DNA from: Zhongshania sp.
GTDB lineage: Bacteria; Pseudomonadota; Gammaproteobacteria; Pseudomonadales; Spongiibacteraceae
Assembly: GCF_029212375.1 (NCBI RefSeq)
Contig: NZ_JARGNU010000022.1
Coordinates: 1 to 52,672, forward strand
DNA length: 52,672 nt
Direction: 5' to 3'
How positions within the stretch are numbered: the stretch's first letter is position 1; each line of letters opens with the position of its first letter. Both the position numbers and the translations under genes were made by a program. Shown in pieces: positions 37,471-46,016 of this stretch. Below the pieces are notes generated by a model. That model did not search any database, was not told the DNA's origin, and saw only the letters and a list, made by a program, of their open reading frames with translations.

Positions 37471-38460
37471 TTAATGCTCGTTAACGTCAAATAATTTGCG
37501 TCGAACCGCACGTCGATATTCACTTGGGGTGGTAGTGCAGTGGCTTTTAAACAATCGGCAAAAATAGCTGCTGTCGGTATAGCCACACTGCTGGCCGATC
37601 TCCTCAACCGAGAGATTGCTGTTTTGGAGTAAATCTTGGGCTAATTCAATGCGCATTTTTTGCATGTATTGCAGTGGCGGCAAGCCAGTGGCTTGCCGGA
37701 AGCGGCGGTGGAAACTGCGTTCGCTAAGTCCGCTTTGGTCTGCTAAATCGGGAATATTTATCGGTTCGTGTAAGTGTCTGGCCAACCAATTTTGGGCGAG
37801 GGCAATGATCTCATCGCGATGTAAATCACTGCGGTCGACCCGGTAACTGTTGCGGGAAAAGGGTCGGCGACTTTCCGGCGAAAACTGCTGAGCTACTCGG
37901 CGTGCCACCCACGCGCCCCAGTAGCGATCTATCAAGTGAATAACAAGGTCGGCGGCGGAGTTAACGCTACCCGTACAGTAGATATTGTCGGCTTGGGTAA
38001 TTAAGTAATCACGCTGTAAAACAATGTTGGGGTAGCGGCTGGCAAAATCGTCAAAATAATGCCAGTGCGTAGTGGCAACACGCTGCTTAAGTAGCCCCGC
38101 CTCGGCTAAAAAATAGCTGCCGTTGCCAACAGCGCAAATATCGGCGCCGCGCTGCTCGTGCTCGCGCAGCCAGCGAATAACCTCGGGCCGAGTTGGGGCG
38201 CCCCGATGGGGGTGGCGCCAGCGACTGGGGATAATGATGAGGTCGTAGCGGTCGTCGGCAGATAATTCTGCGCTAGGCAGAATTTGCATGCCCCCAGATA
38301 CGCGAATTGGCGCGGGGTCGAGTCCTACAATATGGGCTTCCATCAAGGCCTCACGCTGATTGAGTCGCGAGACACTATTGGCGGCGGTGAGTAACTCCAT
38401 CGGTAGGCTGATGCTGGTGGCGAGTGCATCGTGGAAAGCGAGCAGGGCAACTTGTTTCAT
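37471..38460 (-). CDS. GlxA-type AraC-family regulator
   Basis: 329 residues. An N-terminal DJ-1/PfpI-like domain (1-180, VALLAFHDALATSISLPMELLTAAN, then YDLIIIPSRWRHP, AVGNGSYFLAEAGLLKQRVATTHWHY) is followed by a C-terminal AraC HTH pair. The latter comprises SERSFHRRFRQATGLPPLQYMQKMRIELAQDLL and then EEIGQQCGYTDSSYFCRLFKSH. The usual PfpI Cys is replaced (AVGNGS), so it is not a protease. Such proteins act as activators of small-molecule-responsive operons. I chose ATG 38460; a TTG at 38475 is an alternative. The gene is divergent from fabY, which makes fabY a possible target. Confidence 0.92.
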   Translation of the reverse strand: MKQVALLAFHDALATSISLPMELLTAANSVSRLNQREALMEAHIVGLDPAPIRVSGGMQILPSAELSADDRYDLIIIPSRWRHPHRGAPTRPEVIRWLREHEQRGADICAVGNGSYFLAEAGLLKQRVATTHWHYFDDFASRYPNIVLQRDYLITQADNIYCTGSVNSAADLVIHLIDRYWGAWVARRVAQQFSPESRRPFSRNSYRVDRSDLHRDEIIALAQNWLARHLHEPINIPDLADQSGLSERSFHRRFRQATGLPPLQYMQKMRIELAQDLLQNSNLSVEEIGQQCGYTDSSYFCRLFKSHCTTTPSEYRRAVRRKLFDVNEH

Positions 38461-38566
38461 GGCTGGCGGAATCAACTTGTTTATTGGCAGTAATATTCTA
38501 TTTTAATTGTGCCGACAGGGATAGACTGGGCGGCAGTAATGTATTGGTAATAAATAAGGAATTGGT

Positions 38567-40441
38567 GTGAGTAAGCTCCCAGTAGTAGTTGGTTTTGGCG
38601 GTGTTAATCCTGCAGGTCGAAGCTCTTTTCACCATGGTTATCGACGCATGGTGGTCGATGCGTTACCCGAGACGAAAGCGGCGCGTACCTACCGCAGTTT
38701 AGCGGCCATTATGGGGCTGCCGGTGGCCCAGGCTAACGACGAAGCGCAGCGCCGCTACATTCGCGAGCACACCCTGATCCGTAAAATTGAAGGCAATATT
38801 TTTGATGTCGATCAGGTGCCGTGGAATAAGCGCATGGCACTGAGTGGACAAGGCGGTGACCTGCAGTTTGTAACGCGGTCCCGTGATTTGCCCGATCAAC
38901 TGCCAGAGGGGTGGCGGGTGCAAGCCTTGGGCGACGGCAACGTGTCTGTCCATATTACCGATTCCTGCAATATTCTGTTGCCGACCACCAGAAAAATTGA
39001 AGTGTCATCTGCAGGACAGTTTCCAACGGGTTTTGATCCGGCCGCGCTATATGCTTCGCGCAGTCATCCCCGGGGTTTGCAGTTGGCGATTTGCGGTGTT
39101 TCCGATGCATTGAATTCCATGGGTATTGAGTGGCAAACGGTTATGGACCGTATAAGACCCGACCAAATGGGGGTTTATGCGAGTTCGGCAATGGCGCAGC
39201 TAGACGATAATGGTTTTGGCGGCTTGCTTGGCGCACGCGCTAATGGCGGTCGGGTAAGCTCTAAAAATCTCGCGCTCGGCTTGGCTGATATGCCCGCCGA
39301 CTTTGTTAGCGCCTATGTCTTGGGCAGTGTCGGTACTAGCGGGCCGAGTTTGGGCGCCTGTGCGACCTTCTTTTATAATTTGCGCCAAGCGGTTAATGAA
39401 ATTCGCAGTGGTAGTGTGCGGGTGGCGGTTGTTGGGGTAGCTGAGTCGGGTGTTGATCCCCGTATTATAGACGGCTACTACACCATGGGCGCGCTGGCCT
39501 CCGATGCCGATTTACTTAAGTTGGATGCGGCCAAGGGCTTGAGTGAGCCAGACTACCGCCGTGCTAGCCGGCCTTTTAGCAGCAACTGTGGTTTTACCAT
39601 TTCTGAATCATCGCAATTTATTGTGCTATTTGATGATGAGCTTGCGATGGAGCTTGGCGCCCAAATTCACGGCGCCGTGCCAGATGTTTTTGTAAATGCC
39701 GATGGCTATAAAAAGTCGATTTCATCGCCAGGAGTCGGCAATTACCTCACGGTGGCAAAAGCCCTAGCGTCAGCGGCGGGGATCATTGGCGAAGACGCGA
39801 TTAAACACCGCAGCTTTGTGCAGTCGCACGGTACCAGTACGCCGCAAAACCGGGTTACTGAGTCCCATATACTGAACGAAACGGCGAAAACTTTTGGTAT
39901 TGAAAAGTGGCCCGTAGCGGCAATTAAGGCTTATATCGGCCATAGCATTGGCGCCTCGTCGGGCGATCAGCTAATTGCCAGTCTTGGCGTGTGGAATGAC
40001 AATATCATTCCTGGTATTAGCACTATTGACCATATTGCGGATGATGTTCACAGCAGTAATTTGCGCTTGCAAAAAGAACATATGGAATTTGCGCCAGACA
40101 GTCTAGATGTCGCCATTTTGAATGCTAAGGGCTTTGGCGGTAATAACGCTTCGGCAACGTTGTTGTCGCCGCTGTTAAGTCAGAAATTGTTGCGCGGCCG
40201 GCACGGCAGCAAAGCGTGGCAGGGCTACCTTGAACGTCAAGAGAGTACGCGGGCCAGCGCGGCAGCCTATGATGACAAAGCCTGTGAAACGGGTTTTAGT
40301 GCCTTATATAAATTTGGTGAGAACGTGCTGGACGGCGACGATTTAGAGATGAGTCGCGACGGTATTGGTATTAAAGGCTGGGCTACAAAAGTAGCGCTAA
40401 CCCGAGAGTCGCCTTTTTCTGCATGGCTGAAGCCCGAATAA
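38567..40441 (+). CDS. fabY: FabY-type beta-ketoacyl-ACP synthase
   Basis: 624 residues, close to P. aeruginosa FabY, the condensing enzyme that starts fatty acid synthesis in place of FabH in that species. It belongs to the KAS I/II-like thiolase fold but has a longer N-terminal region. Catalytic Cys is C265 in GTSGPSLGACATF. The two histidines are in VQSHGTSTPQNR and IKAYIGHSIGASSG. The glycine-rich loop is LNAKGFGGNNASATLL. The GTG 38567 has AAGGA six bases upstream. FabY condenses acetyl-CoA with malonyl-ACP; the FabH-like gene at 16678-17802 may have a different substrate. Confidence 0.95.
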   Translation: MSKLPVVVGFGGVNPAGRSSFHHGYRRMVVDALPETKAARTYRSLAAIMGLPVAQANDEAQRRYIREHTLIRKIEGNIFDVDQVPWNKRMALSGQGGDLQFVTRSRDLPDQLPEGWRVQALGDGNVSVHITDSCNILLPTTRKIEVSSAGQFPTGFDPAALYASRSHPRGLQLAICGVSDALNSMGIEWQTVMDRIRPDQMGVYASSAMAQLDDNGFGGLLGARANGGRVSSKNLALGLADMPADFVSAYVLGSVGTSGPSLGACATFFYNLRQAVNEIRSGSVRVAVVGVAESGVDPRIIDGYYTMGALASDADLLKLDAAKGLSEPDYRRASRPFSSNCGFTISESSQFIVLFDDELAMELGAQIHGAVPDVFVNADGYKKSISSPGVGNYLTVAKALASAAGIIGEDAIKHRSFVQSHGTSTPQNRVTESHILNETAKTFGIEKWPVAAIKAYIGHSIGASSGDQLIASLGVWNDNIIPGISTIDHIADDVHSSNLRLQKEHMEFAPDSLDVAILNAKGFGGNNASATLLSPLLSQKLLRGRHGSKAWQGYLERQESTRASAAAYDDKACETGFSALYKFGENVLDGDDLEMSRDGIGIKGWATKVALTRESPFSAWLKPE

Positions 40442-40531
40442 GGCATTGAGGGTAATTACGGATATAGACGGTGATGGCGTTGTGGCTTACTAGCTACCAG
40501 TCTCTAATAAAGAGGAGTGGAGGTCGCTGCC

Positions 40532-40954
40532 ATGAGAGAGTTTGTGCGCCATCCAAGTGAAATCCATATGGACGTCAAGGTACTGAGTGAGCCGGGCTCG
40601 AGGCGAGGCCACTTACATGATGTGAGTATGGCGGGCTTGTCCTGTTTAGTCTCTCGAGAAATTAAAGCTGGGAGCAAGGTCGAGTTTTACGTGCCTTCAA
40701 TCACTGAAGAATCCAGCGGCCGCGGCACTGTTATGTGGTGCAGGCCAAAGCGGGAAAAATTCCAGCTCGGAATACAGTTTTACCCTGGCAAAGATACGTT
40801 TCGTGCGCGGATCGTCGAGCAGTTATGTCAAATAGAGCACTATCGACGTGAAGTGGAGGAGTTGGAAGGGCGTATTATTGACAGTGATGAGGCGGCTGAA
40901 GAGTGGATTGCTCGCTATGCTGCTGATTTTGATAGACTGTTTTCCGGTGAGTAA
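40532..40954 (+). CDS. PilZ-domain protein
   Basis: 140 residues. A PilZ c-di-GMP-binding domain occupies most of the first 90 residues: RHPSEIHMDVKV, then the HDVSMAGLSCLV (D/NxSxxG) motif and GTVMWCRPKREKFQLGIQF. The N-terminal RxxxR motif is only partly met (R6, H7, P8), so ligand binding is uncertain. A charged helical tail (YRREVEELEGRIIDSDEAAEEW) follows. The GGAGG in AGTGGAGGTC precedes ATG 40532 at a good distance; a GTG at 40517 would add five residues. It starts 90 bases after fabY and may be co-transcribed. Confidence 0.88.
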   Translation: MREFVRHPSEIHMDVKVLSEPGSRRGHLHDVSMAGLSCLVSREIKAGSKVEFYVPSITEESSGRGTVMWCRPKREKFQLGIQFYPGKDTFRARIVEQLCQIEHYRREVEELEGRIIDSDEAAEEWIARYAADFDRLFSGE

Positions 40955-41030
40955 ATGTTTTCAGTGATAATTTATTAGTGACTGAGAGCCCTGTTGCTCA
41001 AGACAAGGCCTCGGTTTCATGGTTGAATAT

Positions 41031-41057
41031 ATCCCCCGCTATGTCGGGGGATTTTTT
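41031..41057 (+). terminator. Rho-independent terminator before SRPBCC operon
   Basis: ATCCCCCG (41031-41038) pairs with CGGGGGAT (41045-41052) around a six-base loop, followed by seven T residues. It ends the PilZ transcript. Confidence 0.92.
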
Positions 41058-41076
41058 TGAGTAAAGGATACGCTCC

Positions 41077-41595
41077 ATGAAACACGAGGCGACGGCTAGG
41101 GTAGTCATTGATCTGCCAAAGGCAGAGGCTTGGGCGTTGTTAAGGGATTTATCCCTTGCCCATAATTATGTTCCCGCGGCTGTTCGAACTGAAATCACCA
41201 GTGATAAGCCAGAAGGCTTAGGGGCTAGTCGCCGCGTTTATCAACGCTCGGGTAAGAGTGTCGATGAGACCATCACCGAGTGGAACGAAGGGCACGGATT
41301 TATTATTCGCCTCCATAAAGGCGAGAAAGGTGCACCGCTGCCGTTTAGGCGGGCCGCCTTTCGTTACCGTCTTGACGATGCTGGTCATAGCCGCACTGCG
41401 CTAACCACCAGCCTTATTTTTGATATGCGCTGGGGCTATTTAGGGCAGCTGCTATACGAGCGCTTGCTGCATTATGTGCTTCGTGGGGTGATTAGCGATA
41501 TTGCGCTGGGCATGAAGCAATATTATGAATCTGGCGAAGTAGTGAATAGCCATCAATTAAAGCAGTTGCGCATTGGCGCTAGGCAAGAAGTTTAA
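41077..41595 (+). CDS. SRPBCC-superfamily protein
   Basis: 172 residues with the START/Bet v1-like fold pattern: an N-terminal strand ATARVVIDLPKAEAWALLRDLSLAHNYVP, a central hydrophobic cavity-forming region and a long C-terminal helix. Such proteins bind hydrophobic ligands or act as cyclases or transport aids; specificity cannot be read. It is the first gene of a compact operon with the nitroreductase and isomerase; its TAA overlaps the next ATG (TAATG). Confidence 0.85.
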   Translation: MKHEATARVVIDLPKAEAWALLRDLSLAHNYVPAAVRTEITSDKPEGLGASRRVYQRSGKSVDETITEWNEGHGFIIRLHKGEKGAPLPFRRAAFRYRLDDAGHSRTALTTSLIFDMRWGYLGQLLYERLLHYVLRGVISDIALGMKQYYESGEVVNSHQLKQLRIGARQEV

Positions 41596-42152
41596 TGGAC
41601 GCTTTAAATTTACTTACAACTCGAAATTCGGCAGTAAAATTGGCCGCGCCAGGGCCAAACGACAGAGAATTAACTGCGTTGTTTGCGGCGGCAAGCCGCG
41701 CGCCTGATCATGGTCGCTTGCGGCCATGGCGATTCCTATTAATTCGCGACAGTAGTCTGTCAGCATTGGGTGATTTATTCGCGGAGGCTGCGCTGCGCCG
41801 CGAACCCACGCTGGCGGAGCCTGAGCTCGCGCGTTTTCGGCAGCAGCCATTGCGTGCGCCATTAATTATTGTGGTTGTCGCCTGCCTGCAAGACCACCCG
41901 AAAATACCGCTAATTGAACAGCAGTTGTCGGCGGGTTGTGCCGCTCACGGTATGCTCCTAGCTGCTGAGGCCTTGGGCTATGCCGGTATTTGGCGCACCG
42001 GCGCCAATGCTTTTGATGCTCATGTTATGGCTGGCTTGGGACTTTCGGCCAATGAAGAAATTAGTGGCTTTCTTTATATTGGCAGTCGCGAGGGGCGTGC
42101 TAAGCCCTTGCCTGAGATAGCGATGGCCGATTACGTAAAAGACTGGAGATAA
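41595..42152 (+). CDS. Nitroreductase-family FMN enzyme (YdjA-like)
   Basis: 185 residues. The nitroreductase fold appears in RNSAVKLAAPGPNDRELTALFAAASRAPDHGRLRPWRFLLI, a pattern of the YdjA subgroup, and in MLLAAEALGYAGIWRTGAN with a C-terminal YIGSREGR. These are FMN-dependent NAD(P)H oxidoreductases whose physiological substrates are often unknown. Coupled to the upstream SRPBCC gene and two bases from the isomerase gene. Confidence 0.93.
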   Translation: MDALNLLTTRNSAVKLAAPGPNDRELTALFAAASRAPDHGRLRPWRFLLIRDSSLSALGDLFAEAALRREPTLAEPELARFRQQPLRAPLIIVVVACLQDHPKIPLIEQQLSAGCAAHGMLLAAEALGYAGIWRTGANAFDAHVMAGLGLSANEEISGFLYIGSREGRAKPLPEIAMADYVKDWR

Positions 42153-42154
42153 TA

Positions 42155-42985
42155 ATGAATACTATCCGCCCCCCAGCGTACAGCACCTTAGCTGTGCGTT
42201 TAGAAGAACATGTTGCCTGGGTCGCTTTAAATCGGCCCGAAAAAGCCAATGCCATGAATGAGCCGATGTGGGATGAAATCCAAACCTGCTTTGAATGGCT
42301 AGATAGTGAGCCGAGTGTGCGTGCGATTGTGCTGTGCGGCGAAGGACGGCATTTTTGTGCCGGTATTGATTTAGCGATGTTTGCTAGCTTGGGGCAGGGC
42401 GCAGAAGGCGTTGAAAAGTCTCGTTTTGTTGAACAGTTTCGCAGTGTCATTTTGCGTTTGCAGGGTAATCTCACGGCGATAGAGCGCTGCCGTAAGCCGG
42501 TAATAGCTGCAATACATGGCAGTTGTGTGGGTGGCGGAGTCGATATTGTTAGTGCCTGCGACATGCGTTTTTGCTGCGAAGGTGTGAAGTTTTCGATAAA
42601 AGAAATTGATATTGGTATGGTCGCTGATGTTGGCACTTTGCAGCGCTTACCGCATATTATACCGCAGGGGATTATGCGCGAGCTGGCCTATACCGGTCGC
42701 AATGTCTATGCCGCCGAAGCAGAGAAAATTGGCTTGGTCAATTGCGCCTACGCATCGTATGAAGAAATGATTGAAGCGGTTTCCGAACTCGCCCAAGACA
42801 TAGCGCGCAAATCGCCCTTGGCAATTCGCGGTACCAAGCAAATGCTCCTCTACACCCGCGACCACAGCGTCGCCGATGCCCTTAATTACCAAGCTACGTG
42901 GAATGCGGGCATGCTCAGTTTTGAAGATGTGATGCTGGCGATTGGCGCCAGCAGTGAAGGCAAGTCAGCAGATTATAAAGATTAA
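42155..42985 (+). CDS. Delta3,5-delta2,4-dienoyl-CoA isomerase-like crotonase
   Basis: 276 residues of the crotonase family. ADDITIONAL LANDMARKS: ALNRPEKANAMN, GEGRHFCAGIDLAMF and IHGSCVGGGVDIVSACDMRFC (oxyanion-hole glycines). The segment FSIKEIDIGMVADVGTLQRLP keeps the acidic residues of ECH1-type isomerases: Asp in ACDMRF, Glu in KEID and Asp in VADVG. The C-terminal TRDHSVADALNYQATWNAGML is also ECH1-like. It would move double bonds in unsaturated fatty acyl-CoA during beta-oxidation. It is last in the operon with the nitroreductase and SRPBCC genes. Confidence 0.93.
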   Translation: MNTIRPPAYSTLAVRLEEHVAWVALNRPEKANAMNEPMWDEIQTCFEWLDSEPSVRAIVLCGEGRHFCAGIDLAMFASLGQGAEGVEKSRFVEQFRSVILRLQGNLTAIERCRKPVIAAIHGSCVGGGVDIVSACDMRFCCEGVKFSIKEIDIGMVADVGTLQRLPHIIPQGIMRELAYTGRNVYAAEAEKIGLVNCAYASYEEMIEAVSELAQDIARKSPLAIRGTKQMLLYTRDHSVADALNYQATWNAGMLSFEDVMLAIGASSEGKSADYKD

Positions 42986-43006
42986 AATTAGCTGCGCTGC
43001 CGAGCG

Positions 43007-43038
43007 CGAAGCAAGTGAGTAATTCTGATCTTGCTTCG
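43007..43038. repeat. Hairpin CGAAGCAAG / CTTGCTTCG after isomerase gene
   Basis: A perfect nine-base inverted repeat (43007-43015 and 43030-43038) with a 14-base loop, then no T run. A second short one, AGCGCG/CGCGCT, follows near 43064-43081. They may act in mRNA end formation or stability. Confidence 0.55.
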
Positions 43039-43103
43039 TGACAACCTTCTCTTAAGCAATATCAAGCGCGGCTTCTCGCGCTGCGTTAAGGCGTTTTTAT
43101 TCT

Positions 43104-43685
43104 ATGCAAGCTCGAACTATTTTTAAAACGCCATTACTTAGTGGTTTTTTTCGGTTGGTTTTTATAGGCCTCACTCGCCTGCGCGGGTGGCGCATTATCG
43201 GTGATAAGCCAACTGATAAAAAATACGTATTAATTGCTGCGCCGCACACCAGTAATTGGGATTTCCCTACCATGATGGCAGCCTCGTTTATCTTGCGGCT
43301 TGATGTGCACTGGATGGGCAAGCATACCCTGTTTCCAGCCGGGCCGCTGGGGGCGATTATGCGCTGGTTTGGTGGTATCGGGATAGACCGTCGCAAAAGT
43401 CATAACACCGTTGAACAAATGGTAGATAATTTTAATCAGCGTGAAGACTTGGTGGTGATCATTACGCCAGAGGGCACACGCAGCAAAGTGAATTATTGGA
43501 AGGCCGGCTTTTATCATATTGCGGTTGGCGCTGGGGTGCCGATTTATATGGCCTATGTGGATACCAAATTAAAGCATGTGGGAATGGGGCCGGCATTTTA
43601 TCCGACCGGCGATTTCGACAAAGATATCCTCGAAATCAGGGCCTTTTATGCGGATAAAAGGGGCTTTAATCCGCACAGCGATTAA
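43104..43685 (+). CDS. 1-acylglycerol-3-phosphate acyltransferase-like (PlsC family)
   Basis: 193 residues. The HX4D catalytic motif is HTSNWD in IAAPHTSNWDFPTMMAASF. The PEGTR block is IITPEGTRSKVNYWKAGFYHIA. An N-terminal hydrophobic stretch precedes them. It is at the short end for the family (about 240), like the small HTSNWD-type acyltransferases found in many gammaproteobacteria. It acts on the inner membrane, moving acyl chains to lysophospholipids. The start ATG has no clean Shine-Dalgarno. Confidence 0.9.
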   Translation: MQARTIFKTPLLSGFFRLVFIGLTRLRGWRIIGDKPTDKKYVLIAAPHTSNWDFPTMMAASFILRLDVHWMGKHTLFPAGPLGAIMRWFGGIGIDRRKSHNTVEQMVDNFNQREDLVVIITPEGTRSKVNYWKAGFYHIAVGAGVPIYMAYVDTKLKHVGMGPAFYPTGDFDKDILEIRAFYADKRGFNPHSD

Positions 43686-43809
43686 GTGATTGCTGCGCCG
43701 TTGTGGGAATTGGTCTGCGTTTAGAAAATATTTAGCAATATTAAAATAAAAATCGGTTGCCGCTTAACTGTGCGGCAGGCAGTTAAAAACATAATAAATG
43801 GAAAACAAT

Positions 43810-45966
43810 ATGAAAACGCTGTTTGGTTTAGCCAATTCACTGGCTGCCGCTTTTCTTTTAATTGTCTCTTTAAGTGCGGGTGCCGAGCCCATTGGCGCAA
43901 TAAACACCGAGAGCATTGTGCGTAACGACAGTGCTAACTGGCTGTCCTATGGCAAAGACTACAAAGAGCAGCGCTACAGCGAGTTAGATCAAATCAATGT
44001 TGGTAATGTGGCCAAGCTGGGCTTGGCTTGGTCCTTTGATACCGACTTTAATCGTGGCTTAGAGGCAACGCCAATTGTAGTTGATGGGGTCATCTACCTA
44101 ACCGGTAACTGGAGCGTGGTATATGCGCTAGATGCCAGAGATGGTCAGCTATTGTGGAAATATGACCCTAAGGTACCAAAAGAATGGGCAAAAATGGCCT
44201 GCTGCGATGTGGTTAATCGCGGGGTTGCGGTTTATGAAGGCAAAATAATTTTCGGCACCCTCGACGCACGCCTAATTGCTCTCGACGCCACTACGGGCAA
44301 GCCGGTTTGGGAAACCAGCACGGCAGATTTAAGCGCTTATCCCTATACCATCACCGGTGCGCCGCGAGTGGCCAAGGGCAAGGTGTTTATCGGTAATGGC
44401 GGCGCTGAATACGGCGTGCGTGGCTATGTTAGCGCCTATGACGTTGATACTGGCGCTCAGCTTTGGCGGTTTTATACGGTGCCGGCCAACCCTGCTGATG
44501 GTTTTGAAAGCGAGGCAATGGCGCGCGCGGCAGAGACATGGACCGGTAAATGGTGGGAGTACGGCGGTGGTGGCACGGTATGGGACGCTATTGTTTACGA
44601 CGACGAACTAGATCAACTCTATATTGGCGTGGGTAATGGCTCGCCGTGGGATGCGAAAGTCCGCAGCCCAGAGGGTGGTGACAATCTCTATCTGTCGTCA
44701 ATTGTTGCGCTTAACCCCGACTCTGGCGAGTATATTTGGCACTATCAGGAAACCCCTGCAGAATCTTGGGATTACACCGCAACCCAGCATATTATGCTGG
44801 CTGACATGGCAGTTGCCGGTGAGCAGCGCAAGGTTATTTGGCACGCGCCAAAGAATGGCTTCTTTTTTGTTATTGATCGCTATACGGGCAAATTAATTTC
44901 TGCTGAGCCGTATGCGGAGGTAAATTGGGCTAGTCACTACGACTTGGCAATGGGGCGGCCGGTAGAGGCTGACAAAGCGCGCTATCGCGATGGTGCTGAA
45001 GTAATTCGCCCGTCGGCGCTCGGCGCCCATAACTGGCAGGCAATGGCTTATAGCCCTCAGACCGGCTTGGTTTATATTCCCGCTATTGGTAGCTTGTTTG
45101 AATACAACTCAGTGGAAGAGTATTTGCATCAGTGGGGTCAATGGAATGTTGGCGTTTATTTAAAGCAGGGCTCGGTTGTCGATCCAATACTGGCGCAATT
45201 ACTGACCAAAAAACTCGTTCAGGGAAGCCTTCTCGCGTGGGACCCCGTCAAACAGCAGGCGGCTTGGCAGGTTCCCCATAAATTGACGTGGAATGGCGGT
45301 TTGCTCGCGACCGCTGGCGGTTTGGTGTTTCAGGGCTCGGCAGAGGGCGAGGTTCTGGCTTTTCGGGCTGATAATGGCGACAAAATCTGGTCGTTTGACG
45401 CGCACACTGGGGTGATGGCGCCGCCAGTAAGTTATGAGGTTGACGGTGAACAGTATGTAACAGTGTTAGCGGGCTGGGGTGGCACATTTGGTTTGACTGC
45501 TGGTTTAGAGCGCGACGTGGCACCGCCACCGAGCCGAGTATTAACCTTTAAGCTAAGTGCAAATGGTGTTTTGCCCGACAACCCTCGCAAACAATTGCAC
45601 GAGCCACCACCACGCCTAACGCGCGACGCGGCGATACTGGAGAACGGCCGTGATCTTTACTACGTCTACTGCGCTGCCTGCCACGGCACCGAGGCCATTT
45701 CCAATGGCGCGGTACCCGATTTGCGACATTTGCCAGCGGCATTCCACAATAGCTTTAATGCCATTGTTTTGGACGGCGTGATGAGTAAGGCGGGCATGGT
45801 TGGTTTTAGTGATGTTTTGACTGAGGACGATGCCTACGCGTTGCACGCTTTTATTTTAGATCGTGCTAATGTCGACCGTGAATTGCGGGCGCAATCACCG
45901 TGGTGGACTGCGCTAAAGACGTGGTTTTTTTCCTTGGTGGCAACGGTAATGAGTTTGCTAATGTAA
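43810..45966 (+). CDS. PQQ-dependent quinohemoprotein alcohol dehydrogenase
   Basis: About 718 residues. An N-terminal signal peptide MKTLFGLANSLAAAFLLIV ends near AGAEP. The eight-bladed propeller of methanol/ethanol dehydrogenases follows. The vicinal disulfide pair is in KMACCDVVNRG. WDYTATQ carries the likely catalytic Asp, and the tryptophan-docking repeats appear as WQVPHKLTWNGGLLATAGGLVFQG. The C-terminal cytochrome c domain has the heme site YCAACHG and Met ligand near MSKAGMVGFSDVL. This is a type II, periplasmic quinohemoprotein that passes electrons to a cytochrome or azurin. The start ATG 43810 gives the best signal peptide; ATG 43798 is four codons upstream. No pqq synthesis gene lies in the window. 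Confidence 0.94.
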   Translation: MKTLFGLANSLAAAFLLIVSLSAGAEPIGAINTESIVRNDSANWLSYGKDYKEQRYSELDQINVGNVAKLGLAWSFDTDFNRGLEATPIVVDGVIYLTGNWSVVYALDARDGQLLWKYDPKVPKEWAKMACCDVVNRGVAVYEGKIIFGTLDARLIALDATTGKPVWETSTADLSAYPYTITGAPRVAKGKVFIGNGGAEYGVRGYVSAYDVDTGAQLWRFYTVPANPADGFESEAMARAAETWTGKWWEYGGGGTVWDAIVYDDELDQLYIGVGNGSPWDAKVRSPEGGDNLYLSSIVALNPDSGEYIWHYQETPAESWDYTATQHIMLADMAVAGEQRKVIWHAPKNGFFFVIDRYTGKLISAEPYAEVNWASHYDLAMGRPVEADKARYRDGAEVIRPSALGAHNWQAMAYSPQTGLVYIPAIGSLFEYNSVEEYLHQWGQWNVGVYLKQGSVVDPILAQLLTKKLVQGSLLAWDPVKQQAAWQVPHKLTWNGGLLATAGGLVFQGSAEGEVLAFRADNGDKIWSFDAHTGVMAPPVSYEVDGEQYVTVLAGWGGTFGLTAGLERDVAPPPSRVLTFKLSANGVLPDNPRKQLHEPPPRLTRDAAILENGRDLYYVYCAACHGTEAISNGAVPDLRHLPAAFHNSFNAIVLDGVMSKAGMVGFSDVLTEDDAYALHAFILDRANVDRELRAQSPWWTALKTWFFSLVATVMSLLM

Positions 45967-46016
45967 AAATATTGCTTACCGAGAGGTGTTTGGTCTGGAG
46001 GCTTTTACTCTGGGCT

